DNA of 50,390 nt from Nevskia sp. (GCA_019689635.1 JADGHB010000018.1:1-50390); one strand, 5' to 3'. Shown: positions 8,097 to 17,992, counted from the stretch's first letter. Made by a program: numbers and translations. The notes: generated by a model from the letters alone, not told the origin.

Positions 8097-8672
8097 ATGA
8101 ACCCCACCGCCGCGGAACCGCAACGCCTGATGATGCTGCTCGCCGCCGTCGGGCGTGGAGACGAACGCGCCTTTGCCGAGCTTTACCGGATTTCGGCCGG
8201 GCATCTGTATGCCCTGCTGCTACGTATTCTGCAACGCAGCGATTGGGCCGAAGAGGCCTTGCAGGATTGCTTCCTCAAGATTTGGCAGAAGGCGGAAACC
8301 TATGAACCCTCGCGCGGAGCACCTTTGACCTGGCTTCTGACCGTGGCCCGCTACCGCGCGCTGGATCTGTTGCGCATGAAACGCCCGGAAACGGAGCTCC
8401 CCGACGACGACGGCGCTGCAGCGCTGGAAGCGACCGCAGCGGGCGACGACCCCCAAGAGGGCGCCGCGGCGGCGCAATCCAGCGAGCGCCTGGCCGAGTG
8501 CATGCGACGCCTGTCCACAGAACAGCGGCGCAGCGTGCTGCTCGCCTATTTCCGCGGTTATAGCCATCCGGAGCTGGCGCGCGCGCTCCAGGCGCCCTTG
8601 GGCACCGTCAAAAGCTGGGTGCGGCGCGGACTGGCGCGGCTGCGCGAATGCCTGGAGGCTCAGACCGCATGA
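8097..8672 (+). CDS. ECF RNA polymerase sigma factor (SigK-like)
   Basis: A 191-residue extracytoplasmic-function sigma factor. Region 2 (AFAELYRISAGHLYALLLRIL, then WAEEALQDCFLKIWQKA) binds core and the -10 element. Region 4 near the C-terminus has the helix-turn-helix YSHPELARALQAPLGTVKSWVRRGLARLRE. An acidic linker (about residues 98-128) joins them. The start at 8097 gives the canonical N-terminus. Its stop overlaps the anti-sigma start as ATGA, so the pair is translationally coupled. By analogy with SigK/RskA it should respond to an envelope signal transmitted by the partner. Confidence 0.92.
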   Translation: MNPTAAEPQRLMMLLAAVGRGDERAFAELYRISAGHLYALLLRILQRSDWAEEALQDCFLKIWQKAETYEPSRGAPLTWLLTVARYRALDLLRMKRPETELPDDDGAAALEATAAGDDPQEGAAAAQSSERLAECMRRLSTEQRRSVLLAYFRGYSHPELARALQAPLGTVKSWVRRGLARLRECLEAQTA

Positions 8673-9385
8673 ACCGTCGCGACCCAGCCTTGCGCAGCGC
8701 GCTCGCCGCCGAGTACGCGCTGGGCACGCTGCGCGGCGCGGCGCGGCGGCGCTTCGAGCGCCTCGTGCAAACCGACGCGGCGCTGCGCGCCGAAGTCTGG
8801 CGCTGGGAGGCACACTTGGCGAGCCTCGCCCTGCGTCTGCCGCAGCAGCAACCCGCGGCCGGCGTGTGGGCCGCGCTCGAACGCCGCATCGCCGCCAGCC
8901 GCCAGAGGCCCGCCCGGCGCGCCGAACCGCGGCCTGCGCCTTTGTGGCGCGTGTGGGCCGGCATCGCCGCGGCCGCCGCCATCGTCGCGCTGGTCTTGTT
9001 CACGCAATACCGCGTCGTGCCGCCCGGCTCTGCGCCGCCGGCCGCGCAGCGCGCCCAGTACGTGGCGCTGCTCAAGCTGCCGGATTCGAACATGCAATGG
9101 ACCCTGTCGCTGGTGCCGGCGCGAGGCGAACTGCACGCCGTGGCCCGCGGCGAGTATCCGCAGCTCGGCGCGCACAGTCTGGAACTGTGGTGGATCTCCC
9201 CGCAGGGCCCGGTGCCGATCGGCCTGCTGCCGACGCGCGGGGAAGGCACCCTGGCCTTGCCCAAGGAACTCGCCAGTAGCCCCGCCATCACCCTGGCGGT
9301 GAGCCTGGAGCCGCCCGGCGGTTCGCCCACCGGCAAGCCCACGGGTCCGGTCCTCACTTCCGCGCCTGCCGACCGCGCGGGTTGA
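8669..9385 (+). CDS. RskA-like transmembrane anti-sigma factor
   Basis: A 238-residue anti-sigma factor coupled to the sigma gene by an ATGA overlap. It has an N-terminal cytoplasmic sigma-binding part ([21 protein letters not shown], about residues 13-33) without an obvious zinc HxxxCxxC motif. One transmembrane helix follows (about 97-117) and then a periplasmic RskA-type domain (motifs [19 protein letters not shown] and GTLALPKEL). Anti-sigmas of this type hold the sigma factor at the inner membrane until a signal or redox event releases it. Glycerol kinase starts 10 bp downstream. Confidence 0.88.
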   Translation: MNRRDPALRSALAAEYALGTLRGAARRRFERLVQTDAALRAEVWRWEAHLASLALRLPQQQPAAGVWAALERRIAASRQRPARRAEPRPAPLWRVWAGIAAAAAIVALVLFTQYRVVPPGSAPPAAQRAQYVALLKLPDSNMQWTLSLVPARGELHAVARGEYPQLGAHSLELWWISPQGPVPIGLLPTRGEGTLALPKELASSPAITLAVSLEPPGGSPTGKPTGPVLTSAPADRAG

Positions 9386-9395
9386 ACCGATCAGG

Positions 9396-10892
9396 ATGAC
9401 GTCCTTCGCCTTGCTGGCGATCGACCAGGGCACGACCAGCACGCGCGCCATCGTCTTCGACCGCGAGGGCCGCAAACTCGGCTCGGCTCAGCGCGAGCTG
9501 CCGCAGTCGTTTCCGCAGCCCGGTTGGGTGGAACACGATCCTCAGCGCATCTGGGACGACACGCTTGCCTGCGTGCGCGCGGCGCTGGGCGAGGCCGGGC
9601 TCGCCGCCGCCGACGTCGCCGCGCTGGGCATCACCAATCAGCGCGAAACCGCGCTGATCTGGGAACGCGCCAGCGGCCGCGCGATCCACCCCGCCATCGT
9701 CTGGCAGGACCGGCGCACCGCCGAGTGGTGCGCGCGGCATGGCGAACCGACGCGCGAGCGCTGGCTGCAGGCCAAGACCGGGCTGCTGCTCGATCCCTAT
9801 TTCTCCGCCACCAAGATCGCCTGGCTGCTCGACCACGTGCCGGGCGCGCGGACGCGGGCTCGAGCCGGCGAACTCGCCTTCGGCACGATCGACACCTGGC
9901 TGTTGTGGCGGCTCACCGCGGGCCGCGTGCACGCCACCGACGCGACCAACGCCTCGCGCACCCTGCTCTACGACCTGCACGCGCAGCGCTGGGACGAGGA
10001 ATTGCTGAGCTTTTTCGACGTGCCCGCCGCGCTGTTGCCGGAAGTGCGCGACAGCGCAGCCGACTACGGCGAGACGGCACCGGAGCTGTTCGGCGCGCCG
10101 ATCCCGATCCGCGCCATCCTCGGCGACCAACAAGCCGCCGTCGTCGGCCAGGCCTGTTTCGAACCGGGCATGATCAAGTCCACCTACGGCACCGGCTGTT
10201 TCCTGGTGCTCAACACGGGCAGCCAGCCCAGGCTCTCGCGCCATCGCTTGCTGAGCACCCTCGCCTATCGCTGCGCCGGCCGGGTTGCCTACGCCCTGGA
10301 AGGCAGCATCTTCGTCGCCGGTGCGGCGGTGCAGTGGCTGCGCGACGCGGTGCATCTGATCCGGCAGGCGGGCGAGTCGGAAAGTCTCGCACGCTCGATC
10401 ACGGACACGCGCGGCGTCTATCTGGTGCCGGCCTTCACCGGTCTGGGCGCGCCGTACTGGGACCCGCAGGCGCGCGGCGCCATCCTGGGCTTGACGCGCG
10501 ATTCCGGCATCGCGCACATCGTGCGCGCGGCGCTGGAGTCGGTGTGCTACCAGACCCGCGATCTGCTGGAAGCCATGCGCGCCGACGCGCCCGCGCCCAC
10601 CGAGTTGCGCGTGGACGGCGGCATGGCGGTGAACGACTGGCTGATGCAGTTCCTCGCCGACGTCCTGCAACTCCCGGTGGTACGGCCGCAGACGGTGGAG
10701 ACGACCGCGCTGGGCGCCGCGCTGCTCGCCGGGCTGGCCGCCGGCGTTTATCGCTCGCTGGAGGACATCGCGCACACCTGGCGCGCGCAGGCGCGCTTCT
10801 TGCCGCGGCTCGAGGCCGCGCGCGCCGAGGCGCTCTACGCCGGCTGGCGGGAAGCGGTGGCGCGCGTGCGCTCGGCGGCAGCGCGCGCCTGA
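9396..10892 (+). CDS. glpK: Glycerol kinase
   Basis: Phosphorylates glycerol to sn-glycerol-3-phosphate with ATP. The 498-residue protein is full-length FGGY family: N-terminal ATPase motif [11 protein letters not shown] (residues 8-18), the glycerol-site GITNQRET and AIVWQDRRT stretches, and the C-terminal [17 protein letters not shown] motif. It starts only 10 bp after the anti-sigma gene and is probably read from the same transcript. No glpF or glpD is present in the window, so it is separated from the usual glp genes. Confidence 0.95.
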   Translation: MTSFALLAIDQGTTSTRAIVFDREGRKLGSAQRELPQSFPQPGWVEHDPQRIWDDTLACVRAALGEAGLAAADVAALGITNQRETALIWERASGRAIHPAIVWQDRRTAEWCARHGEPTRERWLQAKTGLLLDPYFSATKIAWLLDHVPGARTRARAGELAFGTIDTWLLWRLTAGRVHATDATNASRTLLYDLHAQRWDEELLSFFDVPAALLPEVRDSAADYGETAPELFGAPIPIRAILGDQQAAVVGQACFEPGMIKSTYGTGCFLVLNTGSQPRLSRHRLLSTLAYRCAGRVAYALEGSIFVAGAAVQWLRDAVHLIRQAGESESLARSITDTRGVYLVPAFTGLGAPYWDPQARGAILGLTRDSGIAHIVRAALESVCYQTRDLLEAMRADAPAPTELRVDGGMAVNDWLMQFLADVLQLPVVRPQTVETTALGAALLAGLAAGVYRSLEDIAHTWRAQARFLPRLEAARAEALYAGWREAVARVRSAAARA

Positions 10893-10951
10893 ACGCGCTT
10901 GCGCATGCCGAGCGCCGCGGCTAAGGTGCGAGGCCTCGTGAAAACCGCGCC

Positions 10952-12331
10952 ATGAAAATCGTGATTCTCGGCGCTGGCCAGGTCGGCAGCACGCTGGCCG
11001 AAAATCTCGCCAGCGAAGCCAACGACATCACCGTGGTGGACCTCGACGCGCAAACGCTCAAGCGTCTGCAGGAGCGGCTGGACCTGCGCACCGTCCACGG
11101 TCACGCGGCCTATCCCGACACCCTGCGCCGCGCCGGCGCCGACGACGCCGACCTGCTCATCGCGGTCACCGACAGCGACGAGACCAACATGCTCGCCTGC
11201 CGCATCAGCCAGACCCTGTTCCACACGCCGACCAAGATCGCGCGCGTGCGGGCGGCGGAATATCATGCGGAAGAAGACAAGCTGTTCCTGCCCGACGCGT
11301 TGTCGGTGGACATGCGCATCAGCCCGGAACAGCTCGTCACCGAGGCGATTTTGCGCCTGATCGAGCACCCCGGTGCGCTGCAGGTGGTGGATTTCGCCGA
11401 CGGCCGCGTGCGCCTGGTCGGCGTGCGCGCCTACTACGGCGGTCCGCTGGTGGGGCGCCAGCTCAAGGAACTGCCCAGCCATCTGCCGACCGGCGTGGAC
11501 GCGCGCGTGGCGGCGATCTACCGCCGCGGCAAGCCGATCCTGCCCGAAGGGGACACCGTGATCGAGGCCGACGACGAGGTATTTTTCGTCGCCGCCGCCG
11601 CGCACATCCCCAAGATCATGGCCGAGCTGCGGCGGCTCGAGCGGCCGGTCAAGCGCGTCATGCTGGCCGGCGGCGGCAAGATCGGATCGCGACTGGCGCA
11701 GGCGCTGTCGGACAAGGTCCAGGTCAAGCTCATCGAGAACGACCGCGACAAAGCGCAGCGCCTGTCGGAAACGCTCAACCACGTGGTGGTGCTGGCCGGC
11801 GACGCCGCCAACGAGGCCCTGCTGGAAGAAGAGAACATCGACGACGTGGACGTGTTCTGCGCCGTCACCAACGATGACGAGGCCAACATCCTGTCGGCCA
11901 TGCTGGCCAAGCGCCTGGGGGCGCGCAAGGCGCTGTCGCTGATCAACCGTCTGGCCTACGTGGACCTGGTGGAAGGCGGCGCCATCGACGTGGCGATCAG
12001 CCCGCAACAAGCCACGGTGTCGGCGCTGCTGGCCCACGTGCGCCGCGGCGACGTGGTGAACGTGCACAGCCTGCGCCGCGGCGCGGCCGAAGCGATCGAG
12101 GCGGTGGCGCACGGCGACCGCAGCAATTCCAAGGTCGTCGGCCGGCGACTGGAGGAGATCCGCCTTCCGCCCGGCACCACCATCGGCGCCGTGGTGCGCG
12201 GCGAAGAGGTGCTGATCGCCCACGGCGAAACCGTCGTGGAGGCCGAGGACCACGTCATCCTGTTCATCGTGGACAAGAAACGCATTCGCGATGTGGAAAA
12301 GCTCTTCCAGGTCGGGCTGACGTTCGTCTGA
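10952..12331 (+). CDS. trkA: Trk potassium uptake regulatory subunit TrkA
   Basis: A 459-residue cytoplasmic gating ring subunit of the Trk K+ system. It has two RCK halves, each with a Rossmann nucleotide-binding start: [16 protein letters not shown] at residues 4-19 and [16 protein letters not shown] near 234-249, each followed by a TrkA-C domain. NAD(H) and ATP/ADP binding here controls the TrkH pore. Full length for the family. It converges on trkH, which lies immediately downstream on the other strand, so the two subunits are neighbours but not in one operon. Confidence 0.95.
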   Translation: MKIVILGAGQVGSTLAENLASEANDITVVDLDAQTLKRLQERLDLRTVHGHAAYPDTLRRAGADDADLLIAVTDSDETNMLACRISQTLFHTPTKIARVRAAEYHAEEDKLFLPDALSVDMRISPEQLVTEAILRLIEHPGALQVVDFADGRVRLVGVRAYYGGPLVGRQLKELPSHLPTGVDARVAAIYRRGKPILPEGDTVIEADDEVFFVAAAAHIPKIMAELRRLERPVKRVMLAGGGKIGSRLAQALSDKVQVKLIENDRDKAQRLSETLNHVVVLAGDAANEALLEEENIDDVDVFCAVTNDDEANILSAMLAKRLGARKALSLINRLAYVDLVEGGAIDVAISPQQATVSALLAHVRRGDVVNVHSLRRGAAEAIEAVAHGDRSNSKVVGRRLEEIRLPPGTTIGAVVRGEEVLIAHGETVVEAEDHVILFIVDKKRIRDVEKLFQVGLTFV

Positions 12332-12407
12332 TGGAAATCGCGCGCAGCAGAGGCGTCAGCCCCGACCGATTCGCGCGACCGCGGGTTGCGGCTTGCGCCG
12401 CTGCCGG

Positions 12408-13868
12408 TCAATCGCGCCAGAACGCGGGCGTCAGCGGCACCAGCAGAATGAACAACTCCAGCCGCCCGGCGAGCATCGCCACCGTACACACCCAGATCTG
12501 GAATTCGGACAGCGCGGCATAGTTCGACGCCGGCCCCACCGTGCCCAGGCCGGGACCGAGGTTGTTGACGGCGGCGACGACGGCGGAAAACGCCGACAGG
12601 AAATCCATCCCCGAGGCCACGAGCAGCAGGCTCAGGCCCACCACCGTGATGGTATAGAGATGGATGAAGCTGAACACCGACAACACCGTGCGCTCGGCCA
12701 CCGCCTGGCCGCCGAGCTTGAGGCTGTAGACCGCGGTCGGATGCACCAGGCCATAGAGTTCGCGCGCGCTGTGCTTGAACAGCACCTCGGTGCGGATCAT
12801 CTTGATGCCCCCGCCGGTGGAGCCGGCCGAGGCGGTCAGGCAGGACAAAAGCAGCATCCACAGCGCCGCCGCCAAGGGCCACTGACCGTAGTCGGTGCTG
12901 GAAAAGCCGCAGTCCGTGGCCAGCGACACGAGGTTGAAGCCGACGTAACGCAGCGCGGTCCAGTAAGAACCGTAGGTCCCGGCGAGCCTCAGGTACAAGG
13001 CCACCAGCAAGCAACTGCCGAGCACCAGAAGCAGCATGGCCCGCGCCTCGGGGTCGCGCAGGTAGGCGCGCAGACTGCGATCGCGCCAGGCGAGGTAATG
13101 AGTGGCGAAATTGATCGCCGACAGCAGCATGAACACCACCAGCACCGCCTCCACCAGCGGCGCCTGGAACCAGGCGATGTTGCGGTCGTGGGTGGAAAAA
13201 GCGGTCAGCGACAGTGCCGAGAAGGCGTGGCAGATCGCGTCGAACCAGCTCATGCCGGCAGCGCGCAGCGCGACCGCGCAGGCCGCGGTCAGCGTGCCGT
13301 AGATCAGCCACAGCGAACGCGCGGTCTGCTTGGCGCGCGGCGTCAGCTTGCTCTCCTTGATCGGCCCGGTCGCCTCGGCGCGATACACCTGCATGCCGCC
13401 GATGCCCAGCAGCGGCAACACCGCCATCGCCAGTCCGATGATGCCCAGGCCGCCGAGCCAGGCGAGTTCGCTGCGCCACAGGTTCACCGCGCGCGGCAGG
13501 AAATCCAGTCCGGAGAGCACCGTGGCGCCGGTGGTGGTCAGGCCCGACATCGCCTCGAAGTAAGCGCGGGTATAGGACAGGCCGGGCAGCGCCAGCCACA
13601 ACGGCAGCGCGGCGACGGCCGCGAACACGATCCACGCCGCGACCACCAGCAGGTATCCGTCGCGCGTGCGCAGCTCGCGCCGCGCGCGCTGTCCAAGGCG
13701 GCGCAGCGCCAGGCCGAGCGCCAGCGCGACGGCGAGCGTCGCGGCGAAGGCGCGCCAGGCGTCTTCGCGATCCAGCGCCGCGACGAGGATCGGCGGCAGC
13801 AGGGCGAAGCCGAAAGCCAAGAGCAAACCGCCGAGCGGATGGGTGACGCGCAGAAGATGCTTGAACAA
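12408..13868 (-). CDS. trkH: Trk potassium transporter membrane subunit TrkH
   Basis: A 486-residue K+ translocating subunit with the four-fold M-P-M architecture and the usual TrkH ending (AGRLELFILLVPLTPAFWRD). Filter loops 1 (MSGLTTTGAT), 3 (ATDCGFSS) and 4 (NNLGPGLG) look canonical. Loop 2 reads SLTAFSTHD, so the usual Gly-Gly before FSTHD is Thr222-Ala223. The gating-loop ASAGSTGGGIK motif is present. The start is TTG at 13868 behind a GGGAAAGG-type site; no ATG fits. It converges with trkA, leaving a 76-bp gap with no clear terminator. Confidence 0.93.
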   Translation of the reverse strand: MFKHLLRVTHPLGGLLLAFGFALLPPILVAALDREDAWRAFAATLAVALALGLALRRLGQRARRELRTRDGYLLVVAAWIVFAAVAALPLWLALPGLSYTRAYFEAMSGLTTTGATVLSGLDFLPRAVNLWRSELAWLGGLGIIGLAMAVLPLLGIGGMQVYRAEATGPIKESKLTPRAKQTARSLWLIYGTLTAACAVALRAAGMSWFDAICHAFSALSLTAFSTHDRNIAWFQAPLVEAVLVVFMLLSAINFATHYLAWRDRSLRAYLRDPEARAMLLLVLGSCLLVALYLRLAGTYGSYWTALRYVGFNLVSLATDCGFSSTDYGQWPLAAALWMLLLSCLTASAGSTGGGIKMIRTEVLFKHSARELYGLVHPTAVYSLKLGGQAVAERTVLSVFSFIHLYTITVVGLSLLLVASGMDFLSAFSAVVAAVNNLGPGLGTVGPASNYAALSEFQIWVCTVAMLAGRLELFILLVPLTPAFWRD

Positions 13869-13976
13869 CCCCTTTCCCTGATCGTCTGCGAGCGCGCAGT
13901 GTACACCGTCGCCGCGCGCCGACCTCGTGCGCCGGCGTTTTCCGCTAACCTACGCGCTGCGCCTCCGGTGGCCGCC

Positions 13977-14915
13977 ATGTCCGTCTTCACGCCCGTCAGC
14001 CACGCCGAACTGCACGAGTTCCTGCGCGCCTACGACCTCGGCGAGCTGCTCGGCTTCCAGGGCATCGGCGAAGGCGTGGAGAACACCAACTACTTCGTGG
14101 ACACCGCCGAAGGCCGCTGGGTGCTGACCCTCTTCGAGCGCCTGGAGCGCAGCGAGCTGCCCTTCTATCTCGGCCTGATGGAACACCTCGCGCAGCGCGG
14201 TTTCCCCTGCCCGCTGCCCGTGCAGCGGCGCGCCGGCGGCGTGCTGGCCGAGTTGAAAGGCAAGCCCGCGGCGTTGGTGCAGCGCCTGCACGGCGAGAGC
14301 GTGCTGTTCCCGACCCTCGCGCAATGCGAGGCGGTCGGCCGCGTCCTCGGCGAGCTGCACGTGCTCGCGGCCAGCTATCGCGGGCGCAGCGCAAACCCGC
14401 GCGGCGCCGCCTGGCGACGGGCCACGGCACAGGCGCTGCTGCCGCACGTCGAGCCGGCGGCGCGCGCGCTGATCGAAGAAGAGCTCGCCGCGCAGGCGCG
14501 GCTCGAGCTGGCGGCGCTGCCGCAGGGCGTGATCCACGCCGACCTGTTCAAGGACAACGTGCTGTTCGTGGAGGAGCGGCTGTCCGGCGTGATCGACTTC
14601 TACTACGCGTGCAACGACGCGCTGCTCTACGACCTGGCGGTGACGGTCAACGACTGGTGCGCCGAGCCGGACGGCCGTCTCAACGGCGCGCGCGCGCAGG
14701 CGCTGATCGCCGCCTACCGCTCGCGCCGCGAGCCGGATGCCGGGGAAACCGCCGCCTGGCCGCTCACCCTGCGCGCGGCGGCGTTGCGTTTTTACCTCTC
14801 GCGCCTCTACGACTGGACCTTTCCCCGCGCCGGCGACCTGGTCCACATCAAGGACCCCGAGCCTTACCGCCGCATCCTGGAACACCATCGCCGGGGCGTG
14901 CCGCCGCTGGCGTAG
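13977..14915 (+). CDS. thrB: Homoserine kinase, APH-fold type
   Basis: Phosphorylates L-homoserine in threonine synthesis. The 312-residue protein belongs to the aminoglycoside-phosphotransferase fold, not the GHMP fold of E. coli ThrB. It is the type found in Pseudomonas and many alpha- and gammaproteobacteria. Key stretches are EGVENTNYFVDT (residues 25-36, nucleotide loop), the catalytic Brenner motif IHADLFKDNVLF with Asp189, and the Mg-binding GVIDFYYAC. The ATG at 13977 is the one giving the standard N-terminus MSVFTPVSHAEL. It is divergent from trkH. Confidence 0.92.
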   Translation: MSVFTPVSHAELHEFLRAYDLGELLGFQGIGEGVENTNYFVDTAEGRWVLTLFERLERSELPFYLGLMEHLAQRGFPCPLPVQRRAGGVLAELKGKPAALVQRLHGESVLFPTLAQCEAVGRVLGELHVLAASYRGRSANPRGAAWRRATAQALLPHVEPAARALIEEELAAQARLELAALPQGVIHADLFKDNVLFVEERLSGVIDFYYACNDALLYDLAVTVNDWCAEPDGRLNGARAQALIAAYRSRREPDAGETAAWPLTLRAAALRFYLSRLYDWTFPRAGDLVHIKDPEPYRRILEHHRRGVPPLA

Positions 14916-15052
14916 CCCGCTCGCCACACGGTGCCGCGAAGCGTGGGCGCGGGAGCGAGCCGCGCGGCCCTGAAATCACCGAGCAAACGCAAGCCCTCCG
15001 GCCCCTCCCGCGCACCCACAGCCCTTCAGGCTGACGCCGTGTCGGGGCCGGC

Positions 15053-15349
15053 TCACGGCTCGGCGAAGCGGCGCGCCAGCGCCTCCCACTCGCTTTCCGA
15101 GGAGCCGCTAGCCGGCGGGGCGCCGGCCTGGTGGTACCAGTAGTGCGCGTTGGACAGATCGCCTTCTTTGCGGTGCAGATAGGCGTGGATGCGCGCGCCA
15201 TCCGCCGAGGCGATCTCCTGCGCAATCGCATGCGCGCCGTGCCAGTCGCCCTTGCGATCCAGCCACAATGCACGCAGCGGCGCAGACAGACCTTCCGGCG
15301 GCCGCTCGGCGTCGAGCGTGGCGAGGAACCCGGCGAAAGTGATGCTCAT
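15053..15349 (-). CDS. Conserved hypothetical small protein
   Basis: A 98-residue soluble protein of a family I know only as conserved hypothetical. It is rich in Trp, His and Tyr, with blocks ALWLDRKGDWHGAHAIAQE (about 27-45) and IHAYLHRKEGDLSNAHYWYHQAG (54-76). This has the look of a short helical-hairpin, TPR-like unit. The ATG at 15349 has GGAGG immediately adjacent, which is closer than normal. It lies 12 bp downstream of the ybdD-like gene in the same direction and may be the last gene of the cstA transcript. Confidence 0.75.
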   Translation of the reverse strand: MSITFAGFLATLDAERPPEGLSAPLRALWLDRKGDWHGAHAIAQEIASADGARIHAYLHRKEGDLSNAHYWYHQAGAPPASGSSESEWEALARRFAEP

Positions 15350-15361
15350 CCTCCAGCGCGT

Positions 15362-15580
15362 TCAGCAGCAGCGCGTGGCGCCGCGGCGGTAACGCGCATC
15401 CTGGCGCTTGCGGAAGAATTCCTCGCGCGAGAGGACCGGCGCGCCGGGATGATGCGCATGTTGGTGGCGAAGATAGGCTTCGTAATCGCCGACACCGGCT
15501 GCCGCGCGCAGGGTCGCCGCGGCGAGCGCGAACGCCGCGCGCAGACGCCGCCCCAGGGGCTCAGGACGAGGCCGGGACAT
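15362..15580 (-). CDS. YbdD/YjiX (DUF466) family small protein
   Basis: A 72-residue basic protein of the YbdD/YjiX family, which is almost always encoded behind CstA-type pyruvate/peptide transporters and is needed for their function in enterobacteria. The family pattern is clear: VGDYEAYLRHQHAHHPGAP, then SREEFFRKRQDARY and the terminal Cys pair. The start at 15580 lies inside the 3' end of cstA (20-bp overlap), which fits translational coupling and obligate partnership. Confidence 0.85.
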   Translation of the reverse strand: MSRPRPEPLGRRLRAAFALAAATLRAAAGVGDYEAYLRHQHAHHPGAPVLSREEFFRKRQDARYRRGATRCC

Positions 15581-17612
15581 AGGGCGACTCCGTCGCGGTG
15601 GGCGCGGCCGCGCGGGCACCGCGCACCGCGGCGCGCAGGCCCAGCAGGGCGACGGCCACCACCACCGCCATGAACAGCAGCGCGAGCGCCGCGTCCACGT
15701 GGTCGTTGACCACCACGCGGTGCATCTCGGCCAGCGAATGCGCCGGTGCCAGCACCGTGTTCTGTGCGAGCGCGTCGGAGAATTTCCGCGCGTGGGCGAG
15801 GAAGCCGACCTTCGGATCGGCGGAAAACACTTTCTGCCAGGCGGCGGTGAGCGTGCACGCCATGAGCCAGGCGGCCGGCAGCAGCACGACCCACAGATAA
15901 CGCCCGCGTTTCATCTTGAGCAGCGCCACGCAGGCGAAGACCAGCGCGATGCCGGCGAGCATCTGGTTGGCGATGCCGAACAGCGGCCACAGGGTGTTGA
16001 TGCCGCCGAGCGGATCGATCACGCCCTGGTAGAGGAACCAGCCCCAGCCCGCCGCGCACAGCGCGCTGGCGGCGACGTTGGCGAACCCGTTCTCGGTGCG
16101 CTTGAGCGCCGGATGCAGGGCGCCGGCGAGGTCCTGGATCATGAAGCGGCCGATGCGCGTGCCCGCATCGATGGTGGTGAGGATGAACAGCGCCTCGAAC
16201 AGGATGGCGTAGTGGTACCAATAGGCCATCATGCCTTCGCCCGGCACCAGGCGCTGGAGGATCCGCGCCATGCCCACGGCCAGCGTGGGCGCGCCGCCGG
16301 CGCGGGAAAGCAAGCTGTTCTCGCCGATCTCCTGCGCGGTCTGCGTAATCAGCTCCGGCGTGACCGCGAATCCCCACTGCGAAATCACCCGGGCGGCGGA
16401 TTCCGCGGTCGTGCCGATCAACCCGGCGGGACTGTTCATGGCGAAGTACACGCCCGGCTCCAGCACGCCCGCCGCGGTCAGCGCCATGATGGCGACGAAA
16501 GCCTCCATCAGCATGCCCCCGTAGCCGATCGGCCGCGCCTCGCTCTCGCGCGCGAGCATCTTGGGCGTGGTGCCGGAAGACACCAGCGAATGGAAGCCCG
16601 ACACCGCGCCGCAGGCGATGGTGATGAACAGGAAAGGAAACAGTTTCCCCGACCACACCGGCCCGCTGCCGTCCGTGAAGCGCGTGAGCGCCGGCAGCCT
16701 CAAATCGGGCCACACCAGAAAAACCGCCAGGGCCAGCAGCGCCACCGTGCCGAGCTTGAGGAAGGTGGACAGATAATCGCGCGGCGCGAGCAGCAGCCAC
16801 ACCGGCAGCACCGAGGCGGCGAAGCCGTAAGCGATCAGCATCCAGGCGAGCTGCGGCCCGCTGAAGGTGAAGGCGGCCGCCCAGGCCGGATCGGCGGCGA
16901 CGCGGCCGCCCAGCCACACCGAGACGAGCAGGAGCACGAGGCCGAGCGCCGAAACCTCGCCGACGCGGCCGGGCCGGATGAAACGCAGGTACAGTCCCAT
17001 CAGCAGCGCGATGGGCAGCGTCATCGCCACCGTGAACGTGCCCCAGGGACTCACCGCCAGCGCCTTGACCACCACCAGCGCCAGCACCGCCAGCAGGATG
17101 AGCATGATGGCCAGGATGCCGACCAGGGCCACGGCGCCGGCGAGCGGCCCCAGCTCCAGCCGCACCATCTCGCCCAGCGAGCGCGCGTCGCGGCGCACGG
17201 ACAAAAACAGGATCACGAAATCCTGCACCGCGCCGGCCAGCACCACGCCGGCGAGGATCCACAGCGTGCCCGGCAGATAACCCATCTGCGCGGCGAGCAC
17301 CGGGCCGACCAGCGGGCCGGCGCCGGCGATGGCGGCGAAGTGATGGCCGAACAGCACCACCTTGTGCGTGGGCACGTAGTCCAGACCGTCGTCGTGCACC
17401 TGCGCCGGCGTGGCGCGGCCGTCGTCGAGCTTGAGCACCGTTTGCGCGATGAACCGGCTGTAGTAGCGGTAACCGATGGCGAAGGTGGCCAGCGCCGCCG
17501 CCACCAGCCAGGCGGCGTTCACCGTCTCGCCGCGATGCAGCGCCAGCACCGCCAGCGACACGGCGGCGGTCGAAGCCAGCGCCGCGCCGATTGCGACTTC
17601 GCGCAACCGCAT
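15561..17612 (-). CDS. cstA: CstA family pyruvate/carbon-starvation transporter
   Basis: A 683-residue polytopic inner-membrane protein of the CstA family, which imports pyruvate or, by older work, peptides during carbon starvation. Typical stretches are VPTHKVVLFGHHFAAIAGAGPLVGP (near residue 80), SGTTPKMLARE and the C-terminal CstA five-helix region. I chose the ATG at 17612 because it gives the usual MRLREVAIG start; a GTG at 17648 would extend into vapC. The start is only 2 nt after the vapC stop. Its 3' end overlaps the ybdD-like gene. Confidence 0.95.
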   Translation of the reverse strand: MRLREVAIGAALASTAAVSLAVLALHRGETVNAAWLVAAALATFAIGYRYYSRFIAQTVLKLDDGRATPAQVHDDGLDYVPTHKVVLFGHHFAAIAGAGPLVGPVLAAQMGYLPGTLWILAGVVLAGAVQDFVILFLSVRRDARSLGEMVRLELGPLAGAVALVGILAIMLILLAVLALVVVKALAVSPWGTFTVAMTLPIALLMGLYLRFIRPGRVGEVSALGLVLLLVSVWLGGRVAADPAWAAAFTFSGPQLAWMLIAYGFAASVLPVWLLLAPRDYLSTFLKLGTVALLALAVFLVWPDLRLPALTRFTDGSGPVWSGKLFPFLFITIACGAVSGFHSLVSSGTTPKMLARESEARPIGYGGMLMEAFVAIMALTAAGVLEPGVYFAMNSPAGLIGTTAESAARVISQWGFAVTPELITQTAQEIGENSLLSRAGGAPTLAVGMARILQRLVPGEGMMAYWYHYAILFEALFILTTIDAGTRIGRFMIQDLAGALHPALKRTENGFANVAASALCAAGWGWFLYQGVIDPLGGINTLWPLFGIANQMLAGIALVFACVALLKMKRGRYLWVVLLPAAWLMACTLTAAWQKVFSADPKVGFLAHARKFSDALAQNTVLAPAHSLAEMHRVVVNDHVDAALALLFMAVVVAVALLGLRAAVRGARAAAPTATESPYVPASS

Positions 17613-17614
17613 CT

Positions 17615-17992
17615 TCACACCCGTTTCACCAATTCGCTGTAACGGCACAGGACTTCATCATGCGTCAGCAGCACCAGCGGCTCGCTGATCGTCTGAGCGA
17701 TGAGCATGCGATCGAACGGATCGCGGTGGTGCAGCGGCAAATCGCGCACCGCGCGGGCATGGGCCCAGGTGATGGGCAGGGGCTGAAAGCCCGCGGCGGT
17801 CATGCGGCTCAGCAAACGATCCAGGTTGATTTGCAGCTTGCCCATGGCCGACTTGATGGCCATCTCCCAGATCGAAACGGCGCTGACGAAGGACGCCGTC
17901 GCCTGTTCCAGCAGAGCGCGCGCGGGCTCGGACAAGCTCGGGCTGTCCTCCATCGCCCAGATCAGGACATGGGTGTCGAGCAGCAACTTCAC
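17615..17992 (-). CDS. PIN-domain toxin VapC (Phd-associated)
   Basis: A 125-residue PIN-domain ribonuclease toxin. The acidic catalytic set is visible: Asp6 in LLLDTHVLIWA, Glu in SIWEMAIKSAMGKL, and the Asp pair in HHRDPFDRMLIAQ. PIN toxins of this PemK/Phd-coupled subgroup cut tRNA or rRNA. The start is GTG at 17992, sharing its bases with the antitoxin stop (GTGA). The gene ends 2 nt upstream of cstA, an unusually intimate junction. Confidence 0.9.
   Translation of the reverse strand: MKLLLDTHVLIWAMEDSPSLSEPARALLEQATASFVSAVSIWEMAIKSAMGKLQINLDRLLSRMTAAGFQPLPITWAHARAVRDLPLHHRDPFDRMLIAQTISEPLVLLTHDEVLCRYSELVKRV

Noticed and set aside
12393-13976. In-frame upstream extension of the homoserine kinase frame across trkH
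   Set aside because: This part is Gln/Arg/His-rich shadow sequence of trkH; the kinase starts at 13977.
15699-17642. A 647-codon frame antisense to cstA
   Set aside because: Low-complexity Arg/His/Gln composition and no motif, while cstA on the other strand is complete.
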